Positions 1 through 8,312 of a DNA stretch of 28,625 bases are shown one piece after another (the stretch's first letter is position 1; every line of letters begins with the position of its first letter). Made by a program: the position numbers and the translations under genes. Origin of the DNA: DASQHM01 sp035632095 (lineage in GTDB: Bacteria > Pseudomonadota > Alphaproteobacteria > Ferrovibrionales > Ferrovibrionaceae); the NCBI GenBank assembly GCA_035632095.1, contig DASQHM010000094.1, positions 1 through 28,625 of the forward strand, given 5' to 3'. The notes beneath the pieces are model-generated. The model had not been told where the DNA came from. It searched no databases and worked only from the letters and a program-made list of their open reading frames with translations.

Positions 1-21
1 GATGCCGCCGCGCGAGGGCGC

Positions 22-2091
22 TCACCTGAAAAGCCGCTTCCGCCAGGCGCTCCTCGGCGATTCCGCCTTCGCGTAGGCGCGGGCGGCGCGCAGGTAGCCC
101 AGATCCATGGCGAGCCAGGTGGCGATGCTCAACCAGCGGAACAGTCGCTGGGTTCTGCGATTGAGCGTGGAATGAGCGAACAAGGCACGCGCACCGCGGA
201 TATGACGCCGCCAGCGCCATAGCCAATAGCGCGGCCCCTGCCGCCCCTCGGGCATGTAGGCGTTGTTCCAGCCTTGGCGCTCGAGCAGCGCGCAGCGATG
301 GATGCCGATCCCGTATTCGAAATAGCGGCGGAAATGCCGCCGCACCGTGCTCGTCATGTCGTGGTCCACGAACCAGTTCTGGTCGCAATGGATCACCGAT
401 CGCCGCCGCCAAAGCTTGTAGGTGAGATTGTGGTCCTCGCCGGTCATCAAGGTCTCGTCGAAACCGCCGACTTCGACGAAGGCGATGCGCCGGACCGCGA
501 GATTCGCAGTAACCAAGGTGTTCGCGCGGCCGTCAATCAGATGCGGCCGGGGATAAAAACCTGCGTGGGCCAGAAACGACGAGAACAGGGTTTGCCGCGC
601 CGGCGCGAGTGGCCTGGTCGTGCCGCCGATCACCTCGGCATCCGGATGCTGCAGGGTGAGGGCGCACAGCCAGTCGAGCCAATATGGCGGCGCGGCGCAA
701 TCGTCATCCGTGAAGACAAGAATCTTGTTTTTCGCCGCGGCGGCGCCGACGTTCCGCGCATGGGACGGACCGATGTTCCGGGTCAAGGCGATGTAGCGAA
801 CGAAATCACGGTGGCGGTCGATCACCTGTGCGTAGGCCTCGTCGTGCGTGCCGTCGTTGACGACGATCAGTTCGCGCGCTGGGTGAAACGCGATTTGCGG
901 CCGCAGACTGCGCAAGAGCCGGTCGAGGCCGTCCGGACGATTGTGGGTCGCCACGACCACGCTGAGTCCGATGCGATCGAGCGCCGGCCTGGTTTCATGC
1001 GCCTGGTCCGGAATATCACGGGCGATTTCGCGGGCGACGGCCTCGAAGCGCCTGAGGATGGATTCCGGCTGCATCTCCGGACGCTCTGAATGTTCGATGG
1101 CGGAGCGGACAAGGCGGTCGTAGTTCTCCGTGTCGTCCCAAAGGCGCGACAGGGCCGCGAGCCAATGCGCGGGCCCGGCGTCGGGATCGACCAGAATGCC
1201 GCCGGGGCCGACCGATTCCGGCAGGCCGCCGCGGCGGCTGGCGAGCGCCGGAATGCCGCTGACATGCGCCTCGCTGACCACGCGGCCCCAGGCTTCGTCC
1301 CATCGGCTCGGCACCAGCAGGACGCGGGCGCCGGCATAGACGTCGCGCATGTCTTCGGTCCGCTCGCGCAGCGCGACATTTGGAAGGCTGCGCACCTTGT
1401 CGCGGAGGGTAGCGATTTCGGCTCCCTTGATGCCCCAGGAAAGTACGAATTCGAAGGGAATGTCGGGTCGGGCGCGCGCTAGTCGAAGCGCGACATCAAG
1501 TCCCTTGATTTCCGCCGGGTTGACGAAGACAGCGCATTCCCGCCGGGACGGCGTTTGATAGATCTCAGGCGGCACCAGTGGGGGAATGACCAGCAGCTCA
1601 ATGCCGAAAAGCCCGCGGTACCGCTCGGCGGTGAAATTGGAATTCGCGACGTAGCGGATCAGCGGGTGGTTCAGCTTGAAATACCTTGGCCCAGCATTGC
1701 GCCGAAACAGCTCGTTCATCTCCACGTCATTCAGGTAGATGATCGTCGGCGTACCGGCCTCGACACAGGACCAGGCCATTTCAAATCGCGATCCGGTCTG
1801 CACGATGGCGACCGAAGGTCCGAACTCCGCAATCACGTCCGGGATGGCGTTCCAGGGTTTGGTCCGGCGCACCACCGGATAGCCAAGAGTCGAGTCCCGC
1901 GAGCCACTCCGCGTGATTCGATAGCGGCCCGGCCCGCGGCGCGTCTCTTCGTCGCCCGGGAGCGTGGCGGCCAGCATCTGGACTACATGACCTTTCGCTT
2001 GCAGGCCGAGGCAGAGGTAGTGGGCGGTACGCCGCGCGCCGCCCTCGTTGTCGGGGAGGTGCTCGTCGCCGGTGACGAACAGAAACCGCAT
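22..2091 (-). CDS. Two-domain glycosyltransferase (GT4-GT2 fusion)
   Basis: The 689-residue protein carries two glycosyltransferase domains. Residues 1-360 form a GT4-like, GT-B fold domain. It starts MRFLFVTGDEHLPDNEGGAR, and its nucleotide-sugar site has the EX7E motif (E266 and E274 within DEAWGRVVSE), followed by GGLPESVGPGG. Residues about 375-620 form a GT2 GT-A domain that begins LSVVVATHNRPDGLDRLLRSL and has a metal-binding DDD at 462-464 (VFTDDDC). The protein should add two different sugars in sequence to a surface glycan or other acceptor; the acceptor is unknown. It is the last gene of a five-gene minus-strand run and starts 19 nt after the radical SAM gene ends. The GT4 half closely resembles the separate GT4 at 3046-4086. 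No transmembrane helix is evident, so it is probably cytoplasmic or membrane-peripheral. The start is the first ATG and the Shine-Dalgarno is weak. Confidence 0.9.
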   Translation of the reverse strand: MRFLFVTGDEHLPDNEGGARRTAHYLCLGLQAKGHVVQMLAATLPGDEETRRGPGRYRITRSGSRDSTLGYPVVRRTKPWNAIPDVIAEFGPSVAIVQTGSRFEMAWSCVEAGTPTIIYLNDVEMNELFRRNAGPRYFKLNHPLIRYVANSNFTAERYRGLFGIELLVIPPLVPPEIYQTPSRRECAVFVNPAEIKGLDVALRLARARPDIPFEFVLSWGIKGAEIATLRDKVRSLPNVALRERTEDMRDVYAGARVLLVPSRWDEAWGRVVSEAHVSGIPALASRRGGLPESVGPGGILVDPDAGPAHWLAALSRLWDDTENYDRLVRSAIEHSERPEMQPESILRRFEAVAREIARDIPDQAHETRPALDRIGLSVVVATHNRPDGLDRLLRSLRPQIAFHPARELIVVNDGTHDEAYAQVIDRHRDFVRYIALTRNIGPSHARNVGAAAAKNKILVFTDDDCAAPPYWLDWLCALTLQHPDAEVIGGTTRPLAPARQTLFSSFLAHAGFYPRPHLIDGRANTLVTANLAVRRIAFVEVGGFDETLMTGEDHNLTYKLWRRRSVIHCDQNWFVDHDMTSTVRRHFRRYFEYGIGIHRCALLERQGWNNAYMPEGRQGPRYWLWRWRRHIRGARALFAHSTLNRRTQRLFRWLSIATWLAMDLGYLRAARAYAKAESPRSAWRKRLFR

Positions 2092-2110
2092 GCGGAGCGC
2101 CGATCCGGCC

Positions 2111-3049
2111 CTAAAGCGCGACCCACTGGCCGTGTTCGCGGCGCCATTGGTAGATGTCGCAGGTCGTGCAGGGGATATCCGCGCGCTCGGGCGTTTCGCC
2201 TTTCAGCATGGCTCGGGCGTACTGCATCTTTTCGCTGTTCAAAGCGTTCACCAATCCGTCGGAAAAGGCATTGGCGCCGAAATCGCCCCAGAAGTTGCGG
2301 CAGCACCCAAGCACCTTGCCGTCCCAGTTCACCTGCGGATCGGTCCACATCTGGTGGCACGTATCCACCTTGTAGTCGGTGCCATACACGCGGCGGTATT
2401 CCTCCCGCGTTGCAGCCTTGAGGCCGGTTTCACGCTTCACCAGAGCCACGTCGCGAACGGGGGAGAACGCGCTGTTGAACGACAGCTTGGTCTCGAATTT
2501 CATGCCGAGTTCGTTCGCCATCTGCCGCGCCAAGGGAATTTCGTGCTCGTTGTGGCCGAAGACGATGAATTGCCACTTGAGTTGCGGCAGCTCGGACCGA
2601 TATTGCCGTTTGAATTCGTTGAGCCTGCGAATGTTGGCGATCACCGCATCGAAGTCGCCGCCGACGCGGTACTCCGCATAAGTCTCCCGGCTGGCGCCGT
2701 CGATCGAGCAGGTCAACTCGCGAACCTGGTACTTCACCAGGCCTTCCAGCACGCCGTCCCGCGCATTGTTGAGGTTGGCGCCGTTAATGATGGTTATGGC
2801 AACGCTGCTTCGGCGCGCCGCTTCGAGAATGTCGAGCAGGTGCGGATTCAAGAAGACTTCGCCGTAGTTCGAGAGTTCGATCTGCATGAGCCAGGGGCTG
2901 TCCTTCAGCAGCTTCTCGAAATCGGCCAGTTTGAGAAAGCCGCTGCCGATCGCCGGATGGATCGCGCGCGTCGCCGTCGGGCACGACGGACATTTGAGCT
3001 GGCAGAACGAGGAAGCTTCGAGCCGAATTTCGCGATTGAGAAGTCTCAT
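2111..3049 (-). CDS. Radical SAM enzyme with SPASM-type C-terminus
   Basis: The protein has 312 residues from ATG 3049. The N-terminus holds the radical SAM CX3CX2C motif (C16, C20, C23 in FCQLKCPSC), which binds the catalytic 4Fe-4S cluster. The C-terminus has further cysteines at about 231, 249, 250, 294 and 297 (CHQMW, GKVLGCC, PCTTC), the usual look of a SPASM auxiliary-cluster domain. The family uses S-adenosylmethionine to make a 5'-deoxyadenosyl radical and includes peptide-maturing, sulfatase-maturing and sugar-modifying members. The substrate here is not deducible. A start at 3184 is possible, but the upstream extension is Arg/Pro-rich shadow sequence, and ATG 3049 gives an ATGA overlap with the stop of the upstream GT4 (TGA 3048-3046). 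That implies translational coupling. Its place between glycosyltransferases suggests it modifies a sugar or the glycan carrier; this is inference. Confidence 0.88.
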   Translation of the reverse strand: MRLLNREIRLEASSFCQLKCPSCPTATRAIHPAIGSGFLKLADFEKLLKDSPWLMQIELSNYGEVFLNPHLLDILEAARRSSVAITIINGANLNNARDGVLEGLVKYQVRELTCSIDGASRETYAEYRVGGDFDAVIANIRRLNEFKRQYRSELPQLKWQFIVFGHNEHEIPLARQMANELGMKFETKLSFNSAFSPVRDVALVKRETGLKAATREEYRRVYGTDYKVDTCHQMWTDPQVNWDGKVLGCCRNFWGDFGANAFSDGLVNALNSEKMQYARAMLKGETPERADIPCTTCDIYQWRREHGQWVAL

Positions 3050-4086
3050 GGTGCGTGGGTTCCGGCGTGGGAGGAGGCGATGGCGATGAAACGGTCGAGC
3101 AGGGCGTCGGGCTGGAAATCGGGCCGGGCCGCGTGCGCGAAGGCCGCGTCCGCAAGGCGCTGATATTCGCTCGGGTCGTCCCAAATCCGGGCGAGCGCGT
3201 TCGACCAGCTTTCATCGCCAGCATCTTCATCCACGGCAAGACCGCCTGGGCCGAGGGCTTCCGGAAGGCCGCCGCGATCGCTGACCAGCGCCGGAATGCC
3301 GTTGACCTGCGCCTCGCTGACGACGCGCCCCCACGCTTCCGCCCACCGGCTCGGCGCCAGCAGCACTTTGGCGCGGCCATAGACTTCGCGCATGTCGGAG
3401 ACGGGCGCCGAGAGTTTCACGTTGGGAAGCAACCGCAACATGGCGCGCAGATTGTCGACATACGGTGAATGCAGCTTCCAGCTTTCGACGAATTCGAACT
3501 CGATGTCGGGCCGGCTTTCCGCCAAACGAATGGCGCGCGCCACGCCCTTTTCCGGGACCGGATTTACGAACACGACGGACTGCCGCGTGGTTTCCGTGCG
3601 GTAGCGTTCTGGCTCGATGAACGGCGGCAGGACGCTCGCATCGATGCCGAGCACGTCGCGGAGCCGGCGCGCGGTATAGGAGGAATTGGCGATATAAGCG
3701 AGCAGCGGATGCGCCAGGTCGATGGATCGTGGCCCCGATCCTTGATGGAACAGCCAGTTGAACTCGGTGTCGTGCAGGTAGGCCAGCGTCGGCAGATTTA
3801 TCGAGAGGCACGTATCCGCAACGTCGAAGCAGCGACAGCATTGCAACATGGCAAGCTCGGGCTGGAATTGGGCGATGACCTCCCGGATCGAGCCCGGAGT
3901 GTCGGGGCGCATGTATGCGGGATAGTCGAGCACGTAGGGCGCGGCGCTCACGATTTCGCCGAGGCTGAGCAGCGCGAACTGCACGCCCCGATCACGAAGG
4001 CGAATGCAGAGCCGGTCGGCGTTGATGCGGCCGCCGGCGGGATTTTCCGGATAGTCGGGGCTTTGGGAAATGAACAGGATGCGCAC
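3046..4086 (-). CDS. GT4-family glycosyltransferase
   Basis: I prefer the GTG start at 4086, which gives VRILFISQSPDYPENPAGGR and 346 residues. It aligns with the N-terminus of the fused paralogue downstream and lies 7 nt past the stop of the preceding gene. The frame is open to 4140, but that would add 18 non-family residues overlapping the upstream gene. The C-terminal half carries the GT4 donor-site signature (SRWAEAWGRVVSEAQ, then DRGGLPEALGPGG). Similarity to the GT4 half of the 22-2091 protein is obvious by eye: ANSSYTA against ANSNFTA, VFVNP in both, and RPDIEFEFVESW against RPDIPFEFVLSW. They are therefore tandem paralogues separated by the radical SAM gene. It is a predicted nucleotide-sugar-dependent transferase in surface-glycan assembly; acceptor and donor are unknown. 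Confidence 0.88.
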   Translation of the reverse strand: MRILFISQSPDYPENPAGGRINADRLCIRLRDRGVQFALLSLGEIVSAAPYVLDYPAYMRPDTPGSIREVIAQFQPELAMLQCCRCFDVADTCLSINLPTLAYLHDTEFNWLFHQGSGPRSIDLAHPLLAYIANSSYTARRLRDVLGIDASVLPPFIEPERYRTETTRQSVVFVNPVPEKGVARAIRLAESRPDIEFEFVESWKLHSPYVDNLRAMLRLLPNVKLSAPVSDMREVYGRAKVLLAPSRWAEAWGRVVSEAQVNGIPALVSDRGGLPEALGPGGLAVDEDAGDESWSNALARIWDDPSEYQRLADAAFAHAARPDFQPDALLDRFIAIASSHAGTHAP

Positions 4087-4093
4087 GGCTATG

Positions 4094-5263
4094 TCAGGCG
4101 AGCAGGTGCGCACATGCGTCGACCGTGGCGCCGAGGCCATCGAACCGCTCGCGTCGCGCGATCACATGCGCTTGCGTGATGGCGGCATTACGCATCGCTT
4201 CGTCGGTGTATAGCTTCTCGAACGATTCCTTGACCGTTGCCTTCTCGCCCGCCGGCACGTAAGTGCCGATCCCGAGCCGCGATACGGCCTCGACCGTCAA
4301 CGCTGTCTCGACATGCAGCGATGCGATCAGCTGCGGCCGGCCCGCCGCCATGGCCGCGTGAACGACGCCGGTGCCGCCGTGGCAGACGACGGCCGACGCG
4401 CGTTGCAATACTTCCGGGAGCGGCGGCGGACGCTCATGCACGCGGATGCCGCGGGCCGCGAGAAAGTGGCGCAACGCCGATACGTCGCCACGCAGGTAGG
4501 CTTCGATGTCGGCGTCGATTTCCGCCAGGCACTCGACCAGCAGCGACAAGGCCGGATATTCCTCGCCGAGGTAGGCGAATATGCGCGGCTCGTCCGGCAG
4601 CGAAAGCAATTCGGGCATCGGGTCCAGAGGGCCGACGAGCGGCTCGCTGCGCGTGCGGCGGTAGGGATCCAGTTCCGGCCAACAGGCGATGGCGCGAACC
4701 TGCGTATCGAGCAGGGCCGGCAGCGTCGCCGGCGAACGACGGCCGCGGCGGCGCTGCACGGCATGGATGGTTTCCAGCACACGGCCTTCGGCGACCAATG
4801 GCGGGTGATCGGGGTAGAACGGCGGGAAGACCGCCATGTGTACCGGCGGCAGGGTATAGCCGTTGCCCACCAACGCCACCGGTATTACCCCATAGGCCGC
4901 GAGGCAAAGCGTCGGGCTGTGATCGGCGACGATCAAATCCGGTCGAACCAGGTCGATCAAGTTGTCCCAGGCGGCAACCAGCGCGGCGAGGCCTTCGGTA
5001 TCCAGATAGCCGGCCTGGGCCATCAAATCCCCGTAGCTTGCCAGGCGAAATGGCCGGCCCTCCACCGACATCGGCTTGGGCCATACGGGCGCTTGCAGCA
5101 ACGTGAAGCCTTCCCCAGCCAAGACCGCCTGCGGTCCGACCACGTCGCGCAGCACGAAGACCGGCCGATGCCCCAATCGCTTTAGTTCGCGCGCAATGCG
5201 GAGCAACGGGCCCACATGGCCAAGTCCCGCGCCCAGTTCCCAGCCCAGCAATATGGTCTTCAT
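4094..5263 (-). CDS. GT1-family (UGT/YjiC-like) glycosyltransferase
   Basis: The protein has 389 residues from ATG 5263, starting MKTILLGWELGAGLGHVGPL. This is the typical first strand and catalytic-His loop (H16) of GT1 / MGT-like GT-B enzymes. The C-terminal donor-binding motif is clear: VVCHGGTGVVHAAMAAGRPQ, beginning at about residue 292. GT1 enzymes transfer sugar from UDP- or dTDP-sugars to lipids and small molecules, as in glycolipid, macrolide or sterol glycosylation. The open frame extends to 5395, but the added 44 residues look non-native and overlap the upstream gene's end at 5313. With the 5263 start the gap to that gene is 49 nt. The downstream GT4 begins 7 nt after this stop. 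A role in glycosylating a lipid or secondary-metabolite acceptor within the same pathway is inferred. Confidence 0.87.
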   Translation of the reverse strand: MKTILLGWELGAGLGHVGPLLRIARELKRLGHRPVFVLRDVVGPQAVLAGEGFTLLQAPVWPKPMSVEGRPFRLASYGDLMAQAGYLDTEGLAALVAAWDNLIDLVRPDLIVADHSPTLCLAAYGVIPVALVGNGYTLPPVHMAVFPPFYPDHPPLVAEGRVLETIHAVQRRRGRRSPATLPALLDTQVRAIACWPELDPYRRTRSEPLVGPLDPMPELLSLPDEPRIFAYLGEEYPALSLLVECLAEIDADIEAYLRGDVSALRHFLAARGIRVHERPPPLPEVLQRASAVVCHGGTGVVHAAMAAGRPQLIASLHVETALTVEAVSRLGIGTYVPAGEKATVKESFEKLYTDEAMRNAAITQAHVIARRERFDGLGATVDACAHLLA

Positions 5264-5312
5264 CGCGTCCGATTGGCCGACCACCCGTAACGAAGGGCGG
5301 GCGGCGCCGTTT

Positions 5313-6755
5313 TCAGTAGCCGCCGTATTGATTGTGGCCGGGCCAAGTGGCCTGCAATTGCCGGGCACCCGCAACGGACTTCGGATCGTCCTCACGATGA
5401 CGGCGGATCAGCGACTTCGGCGCGCCGAAGTAATACCGGATGCCCACGAGAGCATGGTCGACGCGCGAGACGCCCGAGATATGGTTCGTGCGGATGCCGT
5501 CTTCGGTGAAGATGGCGAGACCGGGAAGCGCTTGCATCCCAAGCTGGTATTCGGCCCCGAACAGCACCTGGTCCTTGCCGGGAGAGATTTCGCCACCGGC
5601 GTCGAGCGCGAAGTTGTCGACGGGATACCAGGTCAGATCGAGCTGGCCAAAGCCGCCGCGACGATGCCTTCCGTCCTCGAGCCGGTCGCCGGTTTGTACG
5701 CCGCCCATGGCGCCGACGGTGAATTGGCCGAGATAGGCTTCGCCCTCGGCGCCAAAGCGGTTCATGGCGACGCTGTGTTGACCGAAGACAGGATCGATAC
5801 GGCGATCGAGATGCGTAATGAAGCCGCCAACCATGCCCTTTTGCGGATCGCGCCAGAACGCTTGTCCGCCCAGGCCCCAGATGAAGCGTCCGTCGTTCGA
5901 GCCTGCGCTGGCGTCGAACTGCGCGCCGAAGCTGGTGCCGAGCGGTACGGTAACGCTGCCTTCGCCGACCACTATGGCATCGCCGTTGCCGGTGCCGCCC
6001 GCAATGGCGCCCTTCGCGTTCGGGGCGGAGACGGCGGGACCATCGGCGAGCGCCGGCCCGGTCGAGGCAAAGCCGAAGAGCGCTGCTACACCGCCGGCCA
6101 ACAATCCCGAATGAACAATGGTGGCCCAAGCCGCGCGCCGTTTCGGCGTGGCGGCAAGGGATGCGCGATCGAGCGGCAGCAGCGGCATGCGCGGCGGCGT
6201 GACGCAGAGGCGTACCGCCAGGTCGAACGCGTGCAGCTCATTCATGCGCCAGTCGGAGATCGCCTTGCCGGCCGTGTCCTGGATGGCGCGTTGGCGGTTG
6301 CCGTCGGCGCGGCCGTCGCGCGCCACGCTTGCCGCAGGCACGCGGACGTAAAGTGTGCGCCCGGCAGTATCGTAGTAGATCGCCGCAAGTGTCTCACCGA
6401 GTGCTGCGCGCAATGCGCCGCCGAGCGCGATCAGCGCTTGAGCGCGTCCGACACTCGCGGTCGGGTCGTAGATCGTCTTGCCGCCACCGAACTCAGCCAG
6501 GATGTCCTGCAGGCTGCCGGCCTTTGCCATCCGGCGATAGCGCAGCGGACGCACGCGGCAGCGCGCCGCGATACCGGCGCGACTCAGGGCGGCTTCCGCT
6601 TCTCTCTTGAGCGCACGCCGGCGCGGATTGGGCGCATGCAAGGTCACGACGCCGGTCGGCGTCTCCACCGTCGCGCAAAAAACCGGCGCGGACAGCGATG
6701 CGATCGCCTCCGGAATTGCCTCGTGTGCCCCCGCACCGATTGCTTGTTGAACCAT
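5313..6755 (-). CDS. Unrecognised protein: N-terminal domain, internal signal-like segment, beta-barrel-like C-terminus
   Basis: I do not recognise the family of this 480-residue protein. Residues 1-205 look soluble, mixed alpha/beta and Arg/Ala-rich (for example GGGKTIYDPTASVGRAQALI). Residues about 203-237 read like a signal peptide: a basic TPKRRAAW stretch, then a hydrophobic GLLAGGVAALFGFA core, then a GPALA-type cleavage site. Residues 255-445 are Gly- and aromatic-rich with alternating patterns (FIWGLGGQAFW, FGAEYQLGM, and a closing VGIRYYFG), like an outer-membrane barrel or porin-like repertoire. An internal Met (residue 190, base 6188) could start a separately exported barrel. ATG 6755 is preceded by a strong GAGAGGGGG Shine-Dalgarno 8 nt away. 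It leads the minus-strand glycosyltransferase run and sits below an AT-rich island. The coding assignment is fairly secure; the function is unknown. Confidence 0.75.
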   Translation of the reverse strand: MVQQAIGAGAHEAIPEAIASLSAPVFCATVETPTGVVTLHAPNPRRRALKREAEAALSRAGIAARCRVRPLRYRRMAKAGSLQDILAEFGGGKTIYDPTASVGRAQALIALGGALRAALGETLAAIYYDTAGRTLYVRVPAASVARDGRADGNRQRAIQDTAGKAISDWRMNELHAFDLAVRLCVTPPRMPLLPLDRASLAATPKRRAAWATIVHSGLLAGGVAALFGFASTGPALADGPAVSAPNAKGAIAGGTGNGDAIVVGEGSVTVPLGTSFGAQFDASAGSNDGRFIWGLGGQAFWRDPQKGMVGGFITHLDRRIDPVFGQHSVAMNRFGAEGEAYLGQFTVGAMGGVQTGDRLEDGRHRRGGFGQLDLTWYPVDNFALDAGGEISPGKDQVLFGAEYQLGMQALPGLAIFTEDGIRTNHISGVSRVDHALVGIRYYFGAPKSLIRRHREDDPKSVAGARQLQATWPGHNQYGGY

Positions 6756-6940
6756 GGCGCACGCCCCCTCTCAAAAACAAAGGCACATTCGGCTCCGGAA
6801 GAATCGCAGCCGTTCGAGGGGGTAAAGTCTATAAAAGAGTGATGATTGTCAAATTCACTACCTTTAAGAGAATCAGGTTGACCAATATTATAAATATAAC
6901 GTGTAATGACAATATTTACGTATCTTTGAAATATATCGAC
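6756..6940 (-). promoter_or_regulatory. AT-rich intergenic island, probable promoter of the glycosyltransferase operon
   Basis: This 185-base gap separates the MFS gene from the unrecognised leader of the glycosyltransferase run. Bases about 6835-6940 are strikingly AT-rich against GC-rich surroundings. On the minus strand I see a perfect TATAAT (6892-6887) with TTGTCA upstream (6912-6907), but the spacer is only 14 nt. Nearer the gene there is a TTGACA (6852-6847) without a well-spaced -10. I take the island as the promoter region and do not assign an exact start site. Confidence 0.45.
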
Positions 6941-8167
6941 TCAATTCTCCTCGGGAGGCTTCACCGAACGGAATGCGGCCAATAGAGCTAGGTCGTAGAC
7001 GGCCTTAAGCACGCCGCCGAGCACCAAGGGCCAGCCGAACGGCGAAAGTCCGAGCATCCAGCCGCCGAGCAAGGGGCCGAGCGCGCCGGCGAGGCTGCGC
7101 GGAACGGCGGTCATGCCGGCGGCAGCGGGGCGTTCGGGCGGCGTCACCACCGCCATCACGTATGAGGTGCGCGTCGGTACGTCCATTTGCGACAGCAGGC
7201 TGCGCACCACGATGAGCGCAATGGCGATCGCCAACGATGGCGCGAACGGCACCAACATGATGCAAACGTTGGATGGCAAATGGGTGAACACCATCGTGTT
7301 GATCAATCCGATGCGCGCGGCTAGCCGGGTTGCCGCCATATACGACACGGCCGCGGCCAGATTGGACCAAAAGAAAATGGCGCTGGCCGCGGCGATCGAC
7401 AGGCCGAAGCGCTGGAACAGCCACAGCGCCAGCAGCGACTGCACGAACAGACCGCCGCCAAACGCGTCGAGGCTGAACAGGGCGGCCAGTTTCATGACGA
7501 TGCCACGGGACTGCGTGAGCGGCGCGGATGGCGCTGCGGTGCCGGTCTCGTGGCGGCGGGGTAGCCGCTGGTAGATGATCCAGTTGGCGGCGCCGATGAG
7601 CGCGTAAAGCACGAACATGCCCTTGATAGCGGCGGTCAAATCGAGACCAGCCATGTCCACGGCGAACTGAGGCAAGGCGGCGGCGAGCGATCCGACGGCG
7701 CCAACGAGAGATCCGGCGAAGCTGTAGCGCGCGAACATGGCGGTGCGGTCGCGATCCGCCACCGCGTGCGCGAGCAACGCATGCTCTAACGGCAGGAACA
7801 GGCTGACATCGCCGGTAGACGGATTGAGAGTGCCGACCGCGGCGACGATCAGAAGCGGCCAGAAATTCTCGACGCCGGCAAAGCCCAATCCGGTCGCCGC
7901 CATCAGGATCGCGGCACCCAGCAACGCCAGCCGCAGTTCCAACCTATGCGCCAGCGTGCCGACTAGGAGCGTCGCGACGGCGCTGCCGAGCAGGGTCGCG
8001 GTCAGTACGCTGCCGACTTGAAACGGATCGTAACCGATGCGGGTCAAATACAGCGGCAGCAGGAGGCTGACGAACCCGTCGGCAAATGCGCGCAAACCGC
8101 GCGACCACAACACCAGAGCTGCAGCCGGTGTCGCCGAAGGCGGCAAGAACCCAGCCGGTCGTGCCAT
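6941..8167 (-). CDS. Major facilitator superfamily transporter
   Basis: The 408-residue hydrophobic protein has about 12 predicted membrane segments. The first half includes GFVSLLLPLYLTRIGYDPFQ and LLGSAVATLLVG, the loop around residues 70-90 is Arg-rich (AHRLELRLALLG), and the second half includes SLLALWLFQRFGLSIAAASA. The overall pattern matches MFS permeases of the inner membrane that move small molecules or drugs by proton coupling. The substrate cannot be inferred. ATG 8167 has a GGAAG Shine-Dalgarno 7 nt upstream. It is transcribed away from the crotonase gene. The stop lies 185 nt before the unrecognised 480-residue gene on the same strand; the AT-rich gap suggests separate promoters. 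Confidence 0.88.
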   Translation of the reverse strand: MARPAGFLPPSATPAAALVLWSRGLRAFADGFVSLLLPLYLTRIGYDPFQVGSVLTATLLGSAVATLLVGTLAHRLELRLALLGAAILMAATGLGFAGVENFWPLLIVAAVGTLNPSTGDVSLFLPLEHALLAHAVADRDRTAMFARYSFAGSLVGAVGSLAAALPQFAVDMAGLDLTAAIKGMFVLYALIGAANWIIYQRLPRRHETGTAAPSAPLTQSRGIVMKLAALFSLDAFGGGLFVQSLLALWLFQRFGLSIAAASAIFFWSNLAAAVSYMAATRLAARIGLINTMVFTHLPSNVCIMLVPFAPSLAIAIALIVVRSLLSQMDVPTRTSYVMAVVTPPERPAAAGMTAVPRSLAGALGPLLGGWMLGLSPFGWPLVLGGVLKAVYDLALLAAFRSVKPPEEN

Positions 8168-8312
8168 CGCGGCGCTTCCAATTGCCGTTACGGGGTCGAG
8201 GCAGGTACGCTAGTCGGCTGCATGGAGCACGAATTCGCATGCCTTGTCATGCGCGATTTGGCTGCCGCGCATCGCCCGCCCCGGTCAACGATCCGTCCCT
8301 TAAGGTGCAATC

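Noticed and set aside
2048..3163. 371-residue plus-strand open frame
   Set aside because: It is antisense to the radical SAM gene, whose cysteine motifs show the minus strand is coding.
5076..6842. 588-residue plus-strand open frame
   Set aside because: It is antisense to the GT1 gene and the 480-residue gene, has no family motifs, and its composition is typical of a GC-rich shadow frame.
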